DNA from: Nocardioides sp. GY 10127
Lineage (GTDB): Bacteria > Actinomycetota > Actinomycetes > Propionibacteriales > Nocardioidaceae
Assembly: GCF_004919085.1 (NCBI RefSeq)
Contig: NZ_STGL01000008.1
Span: forward strand, 248,001-312,000
Direction of reading: 5' to 3'
Length of the DNA: 64,000 nt
Under the pieces are notes generated by a model, which was not told where the DNA came from, did no database searches, and saw only the letters and a list, made by a program, of their open reading frames with translations. The translations under genes were made by a program, and so were the position numbers. Numbering within the stretch: position 1 is the first letter of the stretch; every line of letters starts with the position of its first letter. Positions 18,874 to 28,963 of this stretch are shown here, piece after piece.

Positions 18874-21329
18874 TGGTCAGCTCCCTTCACGCTCACCCGG
18901 CTGCCGGGCGAGGCGAGCCGGGACAGCACGGCCGTCCCGTACGAGTTGGTGGGCACCCAGGCGGTGCCGTCGACCATCGAGTCGACGACCTCGACCGGCA
19001 GGGTGAGGCTGCCACGGTCGCCCGTGACGGTCGCGCTCGCCCCGTCGGCCAGCCCCGCCTCGGCGGCGGTCGCCGGGCTCAGGCGGACGACGGCCGGGCG
19101 TGCCGTGGCCGCGAGGTGCTTGTCCCCGGCCTGGAGCGAGCCGTCGTCCAGCAGGGTCCGCCAGCCCGCGAGGGCCAGCCCGTCCCCGGTGGCCGCGCCC
19201 GCGCCGGCGGCGACCGGCACGAACGCCGGCGCCTCGCCGTCCCAGGGGCCGAGCTGCGCGAGCTCGCCACGCACCTCGTCCACCGTGCGGAAGCCGAGCG
19301 CCCTGCCCACGCCCAGGGCGGCGAGCTCCTCGCCGATCCCGGCCAGGACCCGGCAGTCCGGCAGCGCGGCCGGGGTGTGCAGCACGGCCTCGAACGGCCG
19401 CACGCGACCGTCCCAGGTGACGTAGGAGCCGGCCTTCTCCACCGGCGGCGCGACGGGCAGGACCACGTCGGCCGCGGCGGTCACCGCGGTGGCCCGGACC
19501 TCGAGGCTGACCACGAACGAGGCCGCCTGCAGGGCCGCGAGGAACGCGGCGGGGTCGGCGGTGTCGGCCGGGTCCACGCCGCCGACCAGCAGGCCGGCGA
19601 GGTCGCCCGCGGCGGCGGCCGCCACGATGGCGTCGGCGTCGCGGCCCGGGGTCTCCGGCAGCGACTCCACGCCCCAGTGGGCGGCGGCGTCGACGCGCGC
19701 CGCGGCGTCCGCGACCGGGCGACCGCCCGGCAGCAGGCCCGGCAGGGCGCCGGTCTCGACGGCACCGCGGTCACCCGCGCGGCGGGGCACCCAGGCGAGC
19801 CGGGCGCCGGACTTGGCGGCGAGCTCCACGGCGGCGCTGAGCGCACCGGGCACCAGGGCGAGTCGCTCGCCGACCAGGACGATCGTGTCCGCGTCCACGC
19901 CGTGGTCGGCGTGCCCGAGGAGGCCGGTGAGGGCGGCGGGCTCGTCGCCGGGCGCGGTCGGGACCAGCGTCCCGCCCATCTTGGCCAGGCCCCGCGTGGC
20001 GAACGGCGCGACCGCGAGCACCCGCAGGCCACTGGCCAGCGAGGCCTTGCGCAGCCGCAGGAAGATCGTGCCCGCCTCGTCCTCCGGCTCCAGGCCGGCG
20101 AGGACGACGGTGCGGGCGGACTCGAGGTCGGCGTAGGTGACGGCCCCCGGCTTCCAGCCCTCGACGCCGCTGCCGACGACGACGGCGGAGAGGAAGGACT
20201 CCTCCTCGGCCGAGAGCGGCCGGGCGCGGAAGTCGACGTCGTTGGTGCCGAGGCCGGTGCGGGCCAGCTTCGACCAGGCGTAGGCGTCCTCGGCGGTGAG
20301 GCGGCCGCCGGGCAGCAGCCCGACCCCGCCCGCGGCCTTCGCGGCCGCCAGGCCGCGGGCGGCCACGGCGAACGCCTCGGGCCAGGACGCGGGGCGCAGC
20401 TCGCCACGGGTCCCGTCGGCCTCGGTGTCGCGGACCATCGGGTAGCCGAGGCGGTCGTCCTGGGCCGGCCAGGCGAAGGCGAACCGGTCCTTGTCGGTGA
20501 TCCACTCCTCGTTCACGGCGGCGTCGTCGCCGGCCAGGCGCCGCAGCACCCTGCCGCGGCGGTGGTCGACGCGGATCGCGGCGCCGCAGGCGTCGTGCTC
20601 GGCCACGCTCGGGGTGGAGACGAGGTCGAAGGGGCGGCTGCGGAAGCGGTAGGCCTCGCTGGTCAGCGCCCCGACCGGGCAGATCTGGATCGTGTTGCCC
20701 GAGAAGTAGGAGTAGAACGGCGCGTCCTCGGCGATGCCGATCTGCTGCCGGGCGCCGCGCTCGACCAGGGAGATGAACGGGTCGCCCGCGATCTCCGAGG
20801 CGAACCGGGTGCAGCGCTGGCAGACGATGCAGCGCTCGCGGTCGAGCAGGATCTGCGGCGAGAGGTTGATCGGCTTCGGGAACGTCCGCTTGGTGCCCTC
20901 GTTCGCGGCGAAGCGCGACTCGGTGCGGCCGTTCGACATGGCCTGGTTCTGCAGGGGGCACTCGCCGCCCTTGTCGCAGACCGGGCAGTCGAGCGGGTGA
21001 TTGACCAGGAGGAGCTCCATCACGCCCTGCTGCGCCTTGTCGGCGACGGGGCTGGACGCCTGCGTCTCCACCACCATGCCCGGCGAGACCGGCAGGGTGC
21101 AGGACGCCTGGGGCTTGGGGAAGCCGCGGCCGTTGCCGGCGTCCGGGACGTCGACGAGGCACTGGCGGCAGGCACCGACCGGCTTGAGCAGCGGGTGGTC
21201 GCAGAAGCGCGGCACCTGGATGCCCGCCTGCTCCGCCGCGCGGATCACCAGGGTGCCCGGCTCCACGTCGACCTGGACGCCGTCGATCGTGACGGTGACG
21301 AGGTCGGTCCTGTCCGGGGTGGTCGTCAT
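18870..21329 (-). CDS. nuoG: NADH-quinone oxidoreductase subunit G
   Basis: 819-aa iron-sulfur subunit of the NADH-dehydrogenase module. The N-terminal 240 residues bind clusters: [2Fe-2S] in [17 protein letters not shown], the N5-type motif [17 protein letters not shown] and the N4-type [10 protein letters not shown] with a distal CPVGALT. The rest is a molybdopterin-oxidoreductase-like domain that no longer binds Mo in this family. ATG 21329 overlaps the nuoF stop (ATGA). Ala/Gly-rich stretches in the C-terminal half make it less conserved there. Confidence 0.95.
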   Translation of the reverse strand: MTTTPDRTDLVTVTIDGVQVDVEPGTLVIRAAEQAGIQVPRFCDHPLLKPVGACRQCLVDVPDAGNGRGFPKPQASCTLPVSPGMVVETQASSPVADKAQQGVMELLLVNHPLDCPVCDKGGECPLQNQAMSNGRTESRFAANEGTKRTFPKPINLSPQILLDRERCIVCQRCTRFASEIAGDPFISLVERGARQQIGIAEDAPFYSYFSGNTIQICPVGALTSEAYRFRSRPFDLVSTPSVAEHDACGAAIRVDHRRGRVLRRLAGDDAAVNEEWITDKDRFAFAWPAQDDRLGYPMVRDTEADGTRGELRPASWPEAFAVAARGLAAAKAAGGVGLLPGGRLTAEDAYAWSKLARTGLGTNDVDFRARPLSAEEESFLSAVVVGSGVEGWKPGAVTYADLESARTVVLAGLEPEDEAGTIFLRLRKASLASGLRVLAVAPFATRGLAKMGGTLVPTAPGDEPAALTGLLGHADHGVDADTIVLVGERLALVPGALSAAVELAAKSGARLAWVPRRAGDRGAVETGALPGLLPGGRPVADAAARVDAAAHWGVESLPETPGRDADAIVAAAAAGDLAGLLVGGVDPADTADPAAFLAALQAASFVVSLEVRATAVTAAADVVLPVAPPVEKAGSYVTWDGRVRPFEAVLHTPAALPDCRVLAGIGEELAALGVGRALGFRTVDEVRGELAQLGPWDGEAPAFVPVAAGAGAATGDGLALAGWRTLLDDGSLQAGDKHLAATARPAVVRLSPATAAEAGLADGASATVTGDRGSLTLPVEVVDSMVDGTAWVPTNSYGTAVLSRLASPGSRVSVKGADQ

Positions 21330-22648
21330 GCCGTGACCTCCTGCTGGTCCGCGGAGCCCGCCCAGACGGTGGAGGCGGCCGGGTCGAACGGGCAGCCGCC
21401 GTGGGTCAGGTGGGCGAGGTACTCGTCGCGGAAGTGCTTGATCGAGCTCGAGATGGGGCTGGTCGCGCCGTCGCCGAGGGCGCAGAACGAGCGGCCCAGG
21501 ATGTTGTCGCACTGGTCGAGCAGCAGGTCGAGGTCCTCCTCGGAGCCCTGCCCCTTCTCCAGCCGCGCGAGGGTCTGCACGAGCCACCACGTGCCCTCGC
21601 GGCACGGGGTGCACTTGCCGCAGGACTCGTGCTTGTAGAACTCCGTCCAGCGCAGCACGGCCCGCACCACGCAGACCGTCTCGTCGAACAGCTGCAGCGC
21701 CCGGGTGCCGAGCATGGTGCCGGCGCCGGCCATCGACTCGAAGTCGAGCGGGAGGTCGACGTGCTCGGCGGTCAGCAGCGGGGTGGAGGAGCCGCCCGGC
21801 GTCCAGAACTTCAGCTCGTGGCCCTCGCGCATGCCGCCCGCGAGGTCGACGAGCTCGCGCAGCGTGATGCCGAGCGGGGCCTCGTACTGGCCGGGACGCT
21901 TCACGTGGCCCGACAGCGAGAAGATGCCCATCCCCTTGGACTTCTCGGTGCCCATCGAGGCGAACCAGTCCGCGCCGTGGCCGATGATCGAGGGGACCGA
22001 CGCGATCGACTCGACGTTGTTGATGACCGTCGGGCTGGCGTAGAGGCCGGCGACCGCGGGGAACGGCGGGCGCAGGCGCGGTTGGCCGCGACGTCCCTCG
22101 AGACCCTCGAGCAGCGCCGTCTCCTCGCCGCAGATGTAGGCGCCCGCCCCGGCGTGGACCACGATGTCGAGGTCGAAGCCGGAGCCGTGGATGTCGGTGC
22201 CCAGGTGCCCGGCCTCGTAGGCCTCGCGCACCGCGTTCTGCACGCGGCGGATGACGTGGACGACCTCGCCGCGGATGTAGATGAACGCCTTCTTCGCGCG
22301 GATCGCGTAGGAGGAGATGATGACGCCCTCCACCAGCACGTGCGGGTTGGCCATCATGAGCGGGATGTCCTTGCAGGTGCCCGGCTCGGACTCGTCCGCG
22401 TTGACCACGAGGTACTTGGGGTTCGGGTTCTCCTGGGGGATGAAGGACCACTTCATCCCGGTCGGGAAGCCGGCGCCGCCACGACCGCGCAGGCCGGAGT
22501 CCTTCACCGCGGCGATGACGTCGTCGGGCGCCATCGCGAGCGCCTTGTCGAGCGCCGCGTAGCCGCCGTGGGCCTCGTAGACCTCGCGGGTCCAGGACCG
22601 GTCGGCGCCCCACGGCTCGGTGAGGACGGGGGTCAGGGTGTCGGTCAT
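21326..22648 (-). CDS. nuoF: NADH-quinone oxidoreductase subunit F (NADH/FMN site)
   Basis: 440 aa. Binds NADH and FMN and starts the electron path. The FMN/NADH region has [16 protein letters not shown] and [16 protein letters not shown]; the [4Fe-4S] N3 ligands are in [12 protein letters not shown] and the later Cys in [10 protein letters not shown] chose ATG 22648 ([14 protein letters not shown]) with AGGAGTGAG upstream; a longer reading from 22711 would add 21 Arg/Pro-rich residues. The gene is separated from nuoE by 4 nt. Confidence 0.95.
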   Translation of the reverse strand: MTDTLTPVLTEPWGADRSWTREVYEAHGGYAALDKALAMAPDDVIAAVKDSGLRGRGGAGFPTGMKWSFIPQENPNPKYLVVNADESEPGTCKDIPLMMANPHVLVEGVIISSYAIRAKKAFIYIRGEVVHVIRRVQNAVREAYEAGHLGTDIHGSGFDLDIVVHAGAGAYICGEETALLEGLEGRRGQPRLRPPFPAVAGLYASPTVINNVESIASVPSIIGHGADWFASMGTEKSKGMGIFSLSGHVKRPGQYEAPLGITLRELVDLAGGMREGHELKFWTPGGSSTPLLTAEHVDLPLDFESMAGAGTMLGTRALQLFDETVCVVRAVLRWTEFYKHESCGKCTPCREGTWWLVQTLARLEKGQGSEEDLDLLLDQCDNILGRSFCALGDGATSPISSSIKHFRDEYLAHLTHGGCPFDPAASTVWAGSADQQEVTA

Positions 22649-22652
22649 CTGC

Positions 22653-23342
22653 TCACTCCTCCGATCCGGACGCGGGCGCGGACGCGCCGGCGCTCGGCGC
22701 CGACCAGCCACGCTCCCGGGCGATCTCGCGGCCGGCCAGGGACGCAGGGCCCGCGCTGGGGCCCTCGTCGGCGCGGCCGTCGGGGAACCCGGCGAGCACC
22801 CGCTCGACCTCGCGCCAGCTGCACAGCCGGGGGCCGCGGGTGGAGTGCACCTCGTTGCCCGCGCGCAGGTCGTCGACCAGGGCGACGGCCTTCTGCGGGG
22901 TCATGTCGTCGAGGAACTCCCAGTTGACCATCATCACCGGGGCGTAGTCGCAGGCCGCGTTGCACTCGACGTGCTCGAGGCTCACGGTGTGCGCGTCGCC
23001 GTCCCGCTTCTCGGCGGTCTCGTCGTTGCCGACGCCGAGGTGGTCCTGGAGCGTCGCCATGATCTCGTCGCCGCCCATGACGGCGCACAGCGTGTTGGTG
23101 CAGACGCCGACGTGGAAGTCGCCCACCTCGCGCCGCTTGTACATCGTGTAGAACGTCGCGACGCCGCTGACCTCGGCGGGGGTGATGCCGAGGATCTCGG
23201 CGCACGCCTCGATGCCCTCCGGCGTCACCTTGCCCTGCGCCGACTGCACGAGGTGCAGCATCGGCAGCAGCCCGGAGCGGGCCTCCGGGTAGCGGCCGGC
23301 GATCTCGGCGAGCTCGTCGAGCGTGCTCTGCTCCAGCGTCAT
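22653..23342 (-). CDS. nuoE: NADH-quinone oxidoreductase subunit E
   Basis: 229-aa thioredoxin-fold [2Fe-2S] subunit (cluster N1a). Its ligands are in VCTNTLC and ECNAACD. ATG 23342 overlaps the nuoD stop. Compared with the 166-aa E. coli protein there is a C-terminal extension of about 50 residues, rich in Ala, Gly and Ser, as is common in actinobacteria. Confidence 0.95.
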   Translation of the reverse strand: MTLEQSTLDELAEIAGRYPEARSGLLPMLHLVQSAQGKVTPEGIEACAEILGITPAEVSGVATFYTMYKRREVGDFHVGVCTNTLCAVMGGDEIMATLQDHLGVGNDETAEKRDGDAHTVSLEHVECNAACDYAPVMMVNWEFLDDMTPQKAVALVDDLRAGNEVHSTRGPRLCSWREVERVLAGFPDGRADEGPSAGPASLAGREIARERGWSAPSAGASAPASGSEE

Positions 23343-24679
23343 CGGTCGACGCCTCCCATCACGGGGTCGATGGACGCGATCGCGACGATGACGTCGGCCA
23401 CCTGGCCGCCCTCGCTCATCACGCTCGTGGCCTGGAGGTTGGTGAAGGACGGGTCGCGGAAGTGGACCCGGAAGGGTCGCGTGCCGCCGTCGGAGACGAC
23501 GTGCGCGCCGAGCTCGCCGCGGGGGCCCTCGATCGGCACGTACGCCTGGCCGGCCGGTACCCGGAAGCCCTCGGTCACCAGCTTGAAGTGGTGGATGAGG
23601 GCCTCCATGGACTCGCCCATGATGTGCTTGATGTGGTCGAGGCTGTTGCCCATGCCGTCGCTGCCGATGGCCAGCTGGCTGGGCCAGCCGATCTTCTTGT
23701 CGGCGACCATGACGGGCGCGCCCTCGAGGCCCGCGAGCCGGTCGGCGGCCTGCTCGACGATCCGCAGCGACTCGCTCATCTCCGCGAGACGGACGCGGAA
23801 GCGGCCGTAGGAGTCGCACGTGTCCCACGTCTGCACGTCGAACTCGTAGTCCTCGTAGCCGCAGTAGGGCTGCGTCTTGCGCAGGTCCCACGCGTAGCCG
23901 GTCGAGCGCAGCACCGGGCCGGTGAGGCCGAGCGCGAGGCAGCCCTCGAGGTCGAGGTGGCCGACCCCCTCCAGGCGGTGCTTGAAGATCGGGTTGGCGT
24001 TGCACATCGCCGCGTACTCGGGCAGCCGCTTCTTCATCAGGGCGATGAAGGAGCGGATCTCCTCCAGCGCGCCCGGGGGCAGGTCCTGTGCCACGCCACC
24101 GGGGCGGATGAAGGCGTGGTTCATCCGCAGGCCGGTGATGAGCTCGAAGAGGTCCAGCACGAGCTCGCGCTCGCGGAAGCCCATCGTCATGACGGTGAGG
24201 GCGCCGATCTCCATGCCGCCGGTCGCGATGGCGACCAGGTGGGAGGAGATGCGGTTGAGCTCCATGAGGAGCACCCGCATGACCTGCGCCTTCTCCGGCA
24301 CGTCGTCCTCGATGTCGAGGAGCCGCTCGACGCCGAGCACGTAGGTGGCCTCGTTGTAGAACGGGGAGAGGTAGTCCATCCGGGTGCAGAACGTGACGCC
24401 CTGCGTCCAGGAGCGGAACTCCATGTTCTTCTCGATGCCGGTGTGCAGGTAGCCGATCCCGCAGCGGGCCTCGGTGACCGTCTCGCCCTCCATCTCGAGG
24501 ATGAGGCGGAGCACGCCGTGGGTCGACGGGTGCTGCGGGCCCATGTTGACGACGATCCGCTCCTCGGCGGCCTCGCCCAGGCCCTCGGCGATGGAGTCCC
24601 AGTCCTGCCCCGTGACCGTGAAGACGCGGCCCTCGGAGGTCTCGGAGGAGCCGGCGTACACGTCCTGGTCGGTGCTCAT
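23339..24679 (-). CDS. nuoD: NADH-quinone oxidoreductase subunit D
   Basis: 446-aa 49-kDa-type subunit that forms the quinone-reduction site together with NuoB. The quinone-proximal His/Tyr lie in [19 protein letters not shown] and [27 protein letters not shown] also matches. An N-terminal extension of about 40 residues precedes the conserved part. ATG 24679 shares one base with the nuoC stop. nuoC and nuoD are separate genes here, unlike the E. coli nuoCD fusion. Confidence 0.96.
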   Translation of the reverse strand: MSTDQDVYAGSSETSEGRVFTVTGQDWDSIAEGLGEAAEERIVVNMGPQHPSTHGVLRLILEMEGETVTEARCGIGYLHTGIEKNMEFRSWTQGVTFCTRMDYLSPFYNEATYVLGVERLLDIEDDVPEKAQVMRVLLMELNRISSHLVAIATGGMEIGALTVMTMGFRERELVLDLFELITGLRMNHAFIRPGGVAQDLPPGALEEIRSFIALMKKRLPEYAAMCNANPIFKHRLEGVGHLDLEGCLALGLTGPVLRSTGYAWDLRKTQPYCGYEDYEFDVQTWDTCDSYGRFRVRLAEMSESLRIVEQAADRLAGLEGAPVMVADKKIGWPSQLAIGSDGMGNSLDHIKHIMGESMEALIHHFKLVTEGFRVPAGQAYVPIEGPRGELGAHVVSDGGTRPFRVHFRDPSFTNLQATSVMSEGGQVADVIVAIASIDPVMGGVDR

Positions 24680-25404
24680 CAGTTGTAGCTCCTCCGCTGG
24701 TCGGGAGGCGGAACCGTGCCGCCCTTGTACTCCACCGGGATGCCGCCCAGGGGGTAGTCCTTGCGCTGGGGGTGGCCCGGCCAGTCGTCGGGCATGAGGA
24801 TGCGGGTCAGCGACGGGTGGCCGTCGAAGACGATCCCGAACATGTCGAAGGTCTCCCGCTCGTGCCAGTCGAGCGTCGGGTAGACCGCGACGAGCGACGG
24901 GACGTGCGGGTCGGAGTCCGGCGCGGCCGTCTCCAGCCGGATGCGTCGGTTGTAGGTCATCGAGAGCAGGTGGTAGACGACGTGCATCTCGCGCCCGGCG
25001 TCCTCCGGGTAGTTCACGCCGCTGACGCCGGCGCAGAACTCGAAGCGGAGGGCGGGGTCGTCGCGCAGGACGCGGCCGACGACCGCGAGGTCCTCGCGGC
25101 GCACGTGGAAGGTGATCTCCCCGCGGTGCACGACCACGGAGCGCAGCGCGTCCTCCACGCCCGCGGACGCGGCGGCGGCCACGAGGGCGTCGGCGACGGC
25201 GTCGAACCAGCCGCCGTAGGGCCGGGCGCTCGGGGCGGGCCACTCGACGGCCTTCGTGAGGCCGCCGTAGCCGGAGGTGTCACCGGTGCCGTGGACGCCG
25301 AACATGCCGGTGCGGACGCCGGCGGTGTGCTGCGTCCCGACCGGCGCCGGCACGTTCTCCGGCGACTGGTCGGTGGCGGCCTGGTCGGGGGTCTCGTCGC
25401 TCAC
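24679..25404 (-). CDS. nuoC: NADH-quinone oxidoreductase subunit C
   Basis: 241-aa 30-kDa-type subunit. The family signature [22 protein letters not shown] is present in full (given here across 22 residues as [12 protein letters not shown] and [10 protein letters not shown]), followed by [15 protein letters not shown]. The N-terminal 60 residues are a variable, acidic/Pro extension. GTG 25404 overlaps the nuoB stop (GTGA). Confidence 0.95.
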   Translation of the reverse strand: MSDETPDQAATDQSPENVPAPVGTQHTAGVRTGMFGVHGTGDTSGYGGLTKAVEWPAPSARPYGGWFDAVADALVAAAASAGVEDALRSVVVHRGEITFHVRREDLAVVGRVLRDDPALRFEFCAGVSGVNYPEDAGREMHVVYHLLSMTYNRRIRLETAAPDSDPHVPSLVAVYPTLDWHERETFDMFGIVFDGHPSLTRILMPDDWPGHPQRKDYPLGGIPVEYKGGTVPPPDQRRSYN

Positions 25405-25955
25405 CGCAGGAGGCCCTTCATGTCGGAGGTCGGGAGGGCCGCCAGCGCGCTCTCCTCGAGCTCGGCGATCTCGGCCTGGCGGTGCGCGCCCAGCTTGGTG
25501 TGCTGCACCTGGTCGTGGAGCTTGAGGATCGCGTCGATGAGCATCTCCGGGCGCGGCGGGCAGCCGGGGAGGTACATGTCGACGGGGACGACGTGGTCGA
25601 CGCCCTGCACGATCGCGTAGTTGTTGAACATGCCGCCCGAGGAGGAGCAGGCGCCCATCGCGAGGACCCACTTGGGGCCGGGCATCTGGTCGTAGATCTG
25701 GCGCAGGACCGGGGCCATCTTCTGGCTCACGCGGCCGGCCACGATCATCAGGTCCGCCTGGCGGGGGCTGGCGCGGAAGACCTCCATGCCGAACCGGGCG
25801 AGGTCGTACTTCGGGCCGCCCGAGGTCATCATCTCGATGGCGCAGCAGGCCAGGCCGAAGGTCGCGGGCCAGAACGACGCCTTGCGGAAGTACCCGGCCA
25901 CCCCCTCGACGGTGGTCAGGAGGACGCCGCTGGGGAGCTTCTCCTCGATACCCAT
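25401..25955 (-). CDS. nuoB: NADH-quinone oxidoreductase subunit B
   Basis: 184-aa subunit carrying terminal cluster N2. The tandem cysteines are in [13 protein letters not shown], with further ligands in [11 protein letters not shown] and LPGCPPRPE. It is the last carrier before quinone. Starts at ATG 25955, with GGACCGTGACTG upstream, 64 nt after nuoA. Confidence 0.96.
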   Translation of the reverse strand: MGIEEKLPSGVLLTTVEGVAGYFRKASFWPATFGLACCAIEMMTSGGPKYDLARFGMEVFRASPRQADLMIVAGRVSQKMAPVLRQIYDQMPGPKWVLAMGACSSSGGMFNNYAIVQGVDHVVPVDMYLPGCPPRPEMLIDAILKLHDQVQHTKLGAHRQAEIAELEESALAALPTSDMKGLLR

Positions 25956-26019
25956 CAGTCACGGTCCTTTCGGGGTGTCGGGCGGACGTGCGCGTGCGGT
26001 GCCGTCGGGGCCATGCCGC

Positions 26020-26379
26020 TCAGTCCCAGTCGAGTCCGCCGCGGCGCCACACGTAGACGTAGGCGACGAAGACGGTGGCGATGAAGATGACCATCTCGAC
26101 CAGGCCGAAGAGGGCCATCTGGTCGAACTCCAGCGCCAGCGGGTAGAGGAAGACGATCTCGATGTCGAAGACGATGAAGAGCATCGCGGTGATGTAGTAC
26201 TTCACCGGGAACCGCCCGCCGCCGACCGGCTGCGGGGTCGGCTCGATGCCGCACTCGTAGGAGTCCAGCCGGGCCCGGTTGTAGCGCTTCGGGCCGGTGA
26301 GGGTGCTGACCACGACCGAGAACACGGCGAAGCCGGCGGCGATGGCCCCCAGCACCAGGACCGGGATGTAGAGCTCCAA
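26020..26379 (-). CDS. nuoA: NADH-quinone oxidoreductase subunit A
   Basis: 119-aa, three-helix membrane subunit and first gene of the operon. The conserved core is KRYNRARLDSYECGIEPTPQP, with the reactive Cys loop, then RFPVKYYITAMLFIVFDIE (quoted in two parts). I chose TTG 26379 (LELYIPVLVLGAI) because GGGAGGAG lies 6 nt upstream and the resulting length is usual; an upstream ATG at 26433 would add 18 charged residues. Confidence 0.93.
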   Translation of the reverse strand: MELYIPVLVLGAIAAGFAVFSVVVSTLTGPKRYNRARLDSYECGIEPTPQPVGGGRFPVKYYITAMLFIVFDIEIVFLYPLALEFDQMALFGLVEMVIFIATVFVAYVYVWRRGGLDWD

Positions 26380-26814
26380 GGGTTTCTCCTCCCGCGCGGT
26401 GGGACGCTCCCCCCGGAGGGTGAGCGCTCGCACCTCGCGCGCTTGTGAAACGCGTCACGAGTGGTGCAGGCGGCAGTCTGCCACCAACACGGGACCTTAG
26501 TGAACGGGGGTCGGGGCGCGCACGCCGCCCTGACCTGCGCATTTTGCCCACAGCGGCGTTGCGGAATTGCGTTCCGGGAGACCCGACAGAGCCCCTCGTC
26601 CTCCCCTGGGAGGGCCCTAAGAATGCTCCTGACCTGCGAGGACGTGGCGTCTCTCACAGTCTGTGGGTTTCCGGTGCCGCCCGACCCCTCGCGGGAGGGG
26701 CCCTCGGCCCCCGCAGGACGTGACCTTCACGACCCGTCCACGTTCCGGGCGCGCCGCGGCACGCGACGTCCAGGAGGGCCTGCGGACGACGTCAGGAACG
26801 GGTGGCCGCAGGCG
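26380..26814. promoter_or_regulatory. nuo operon upstream region
   Basis: These 435 bp between menG and nuoA contain no convincing gene. They must hold the nuo promoter. On the minus strand a possible -10 is TAAGGT (about 26497-26502). Two dyads are visible: GGCAG-T-CTGCC (26472-26482) and CGGAA-TTGCG-TTCCG (26562-26576). A Crp-like site is listed separately. Bases 26540-26660 are less GC-rich than the surroundings. Confidence 0.45.
26444..26459. promoter_or_regulatory. Crp/GlxR-like binding site upstream of nuoA
   Basis: TGTGA-AACGCG-TCACG differs by one base from the TGTGA-N6-TCACA consensus of Crp-family proteins, including actinobacterial GlxR and Rv3676. It is centred 72 nt before the nuoA start codon. 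Confidence 0.5.
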
Positions 26815-27504
26815 TCAGGCGCGGCCGCGGTGCAGGGCGACGATGCCGCCCGAGAGGTTGCGCCACTCCACGTCCGCCCAGCCCGCCTCGGCGAGCATCG
26901 CGGCGAGGCCGGCCTGGTCGGGCCAGGCGCGGATCGACTCGGCCAGGTACACGTAGGCGTCCGGGCTCGAGGAGACCGCGCGCGCCACCGGCGGCAGCGC
27001 GCGCATGAGGTACTCGACGTAGAGGGTGCGGAACGGCGACCAGGTGGGGTGGCTGAACTCGCACACCACGATCCGGCCGCCCGGCTTCGTCACCCGGCGC
27101 AGCTCGCGCAGGCCCGCGAGCGGGTCGACGATGTTGCGCAGGCCGAAGGAGATGGTGACCGCGTCGAAGGTGGCGTCCGCGAAGGGCAGCTTCGTGCCGT
27201 CGCCGGCGGTGAAGGGCAGGTGCGGGCGCGCCTGCTTGCCCACGCGCAGCATCCCGAGGGAGAAGTCGCACGGGACGACGGTCGCGCCGGCGTCGTGGAA
27301 CGGCACGCTGCTCGTGCCGGTGCCGGCGGCGAGGTCCAGCACCCGCTCCCCCGGCTGCGGGTCGACGGACGCGATGACGGCGGTGCGCCAGCGGCGGTCC
27401 TGCCCCAGCGACAGCACGTCGTTGGTGACGTCGTAGCGCTTGGCCACGGCGTCGAACATGCGACGGACGTCGCTCGGCTGCTTGTCCAGGTCTGCACGGG
27501 CCAC
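26815..27504 (-). CDS. menG: Demethylmenaquinone methyltransferase
   Basis: 229-aa class I SAM-dependent methyltransferase (UbiE/MenG family) that carries out the last step of menaquinone synthesis. The family start motif is [17 protein letters not shown]; the SAM loop is [33 protein letters not shown] (in part) and [13 protein letters not shown] also match. GTG 27504 has TACGCT 6 nt upstream and no RBS, so a leaderless transcript is likely. It is divergent from menF across 147 bp. No ubiquinone genes are present, so the menaquinone role is preferred over UbiE. Confidence 0.93.
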   Translation of the reverse strand: MARADLDKQPSDVRRMFDAVAKRYDVTNDVLSLGQDRRWRTAVIASVDPQPGERVLDLAAGTGTSSVPFHDAGATVVPCDFSLGMLRVGKQARPHLPFTAGDGTKLPFADATFDAVTISFGLRNIVDPLAGLRELRRVTKPGGRIVVCEFSHPTWSPFRTLYVEYLMRALPPVARAVSSSPDAYVYLAESIRAWPDQAGLAAMLAEAGWADVEWRNLSGGIVALHRGRA

Positions 27505-27510
27505 GGCGCC

Positions 27511-27516
27511 AGCGTA
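27511..27516 (-). promoter_or_regulatory. -10 box of menG, probably leaderless
   Basis: TACGCT (minus strand) ends 6 nt before the menG GTG at 27504. No RBS lies between. Confidence 0.55.
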
Positions 27517-27639
27517 GTGGGGCCCGCCCCCACCCCCCGGACCCGGGAGCACGGCGGGGAACGCCGACCGGCGAGTGGGGCAGGTCGCAGGGCCCGGCGC
27601 GCGTGCCGGGTCCGGTCCCGGTGCCGAGGCGGCCCGGAC

Positions 27640-27645
27640 TAGTCT
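27640..27645 (+). promoter_or_regulatory. -10 box of menF, probably leaderless
   Basis: TAGTCT ends 6 nt before the menF GTG at 27652, with no Shine-Dalgarno sequence between. Confidence 0.58.
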
Positions 27646-27651
27646 CGGCAC

Positions 27652-28926
27652 GTGACCACCGATCCCGACGGCGTCCCCACCCAGGGGGCCGCTCCCCGGC
27701 TCGTGGCCCGGACCGTGGCCCTCGAGCCGGGCGTCGCGGACTCGCTGCTCGACCTGCTGCCCGCGGACTCCCCCGTCACCTGGCTGCGCCGGGGCGAGGG
27801 GCTCGTCGGCTGGGGCGAGGCGGCCGTCGTGCGCACCCGCGGCGCCGAGCGGTTCGCCGACGCGGACACCTGGTGGTCGGAGGTCGTCGCGCGGGCCGTC
27901 GTCCGCGACGAGGTCGGTCTGCCCGGCACGGGCCTGGTGGCGTTCGGCTCCTTCGCCTTCGCGGACGCGCCGGGCGACTCCGTCCTCGTCGTGCCCGCCG
28001 TGCTCGTGGGACGCCGCGGCGACCGCGCGTGGGTCACCACCGTCGGCCACGACCTCGACCACCTGCCCTCCACGCTGCACCCGGCTGAGCCGGCCGCCTG
28101 CCCGGGTCAGGTCACCTACGCCGACGGCGCGCTGGACGGCGAGCAGTGGATGTCGGCGGTGGCCGACGCCGTGGCCCGGATCGAGCAGGGCGAGGTGGAG
28201 AAGGTCGTGCTGGCGCGCGACCTCGTCGCCACGACCGAGCGGCCGGTCGACGTCCGCTGGCCCCTGCGCCGGCTCGCGACGAGCTACCCCACCACCTGGA
28301 CCTTCCACGTCGACGGCCTGCTGGGCGCGACGCCCGAGATGCTCGTGCGCCGCGAGCGCGGCCTGGTCACCTCGCGGGTGCTGGCCGGCACCATCCGGCG
28401 CACCGGCGACGACCGCCGCGACGCGGAGCTCGCGGGCGCCCTGGCCCGCTCCTCGAAGGACCTCGAGGAGCACGAGTACGCCGTGCGCTCCGTCGCGGAC
28501 GCCCTCGGCCCGCACTGCTCGTCGATGAACGTGCCCGACGCCCCGTTCGTGCTCCACCTGCCCAACGTCATGCACCTGGCCAGCGACGTGGCCGGCGTGG
28601 TGGCCGACCCGTCCGCGGCGTCCTCGCTGCGGCTGGCGGAGTCGCTGCACCCGTCCGCGGCCGTCGGGGGCACCCCGACCGCGGACGCCGTCGCCGTGAT
28701 CGGCGAGGTCGAGAAGATGGACCGCGGACGCTACGCCGGCCCGGTCGGCTGGATCGACGCCGGAGGCGACGGCGAGTGGGGCATCGCCCTGCGCTCCGCG
28801 GCCGTCTCGGGCCACACCGTCCGGCTCTTCGCCGGCTGCGGCATCGTCGCGGGCTCCGACCCGGCCGCCGAGCTGGCCGAGTCGCAGGCCAAGCTCGTGC
28901 CGATGCGGGACGCGCTCGGCAGCTGA
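27652..28926 (+). CDS. menF: Isochorismate synthase
   Basis: 424-aa chorismate-binding enzyme (MenF/EntC/DhbC family) that converts chorismate to isochorismate, the entry to menaquinone. The catalytic domain covers residues about 160-420: [39 protein letters not shown] (split), [28 protein letters not shown] and [19 protein letters not shown]. The position beside menG and near menDCE argues for menaquinone rather than a siderophore. GTG 27652 follows a -10 box by 6 nt. Confidence 0.92.
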   Translation: MTTDPDGVPTQGAAPRLVARTVALEPGVADSLLDLLPADSPVTWLRRGEGLVGWGEAAVVRTRGAERFADADTWWSEVVARAVVRDEVGLPGTGLVAFGSFAFADAPGDSVLVVPAVLVGRRGDRAWVTTVGHDLDHLPSTLHPAEPAACPGQVTYADGALDGEQWMSAVADAVARIEQGEVEKVVLARDLVATTERPVDVRWPLRRLATSYPTTWTFHVDGLLGATPEMLVRRERGLVTSRVLAGTIRRTGDDRRDAELAGALARSSKDLEEHEYAVRSVADALGPHCSSMNVPDAPFVLHLPNVMHLASDVAGVVADPSAASSLRLAESLHPSAAVGGTPTADAVAVIGEVEKMDRGRYAGPVGWIDAGGDGEWGIALRSAAVSGHTVRLFAGCGIVAGSDPAAELAESQAKLVPMRDALGS

Positions 28927-28937
28927 GGCCGCGTGCA

Positions 28938-28961
28938 GGCGGGCCCCGTGGCGGGTCCGCC
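28938..28961. terminator. Stem-loop between convergent menF and the triple-CheW gene
   Basis: GGCGGGCCC (28938-28946) pairs with GGGTCCGCC (28953-28961) with one G-T pair and a 6-nt loop, between converging stops at 28926 and 28964. Confidence 0.5.
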
Positions 28962-28963
28962 GG

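Noticed and set aside
26445..26723. Reading frames in the nuoA-menG gap
   Set aside because: No RBS or -10 box, atypical composition, and they cover the Crp-like site and dyads expected of a control region.
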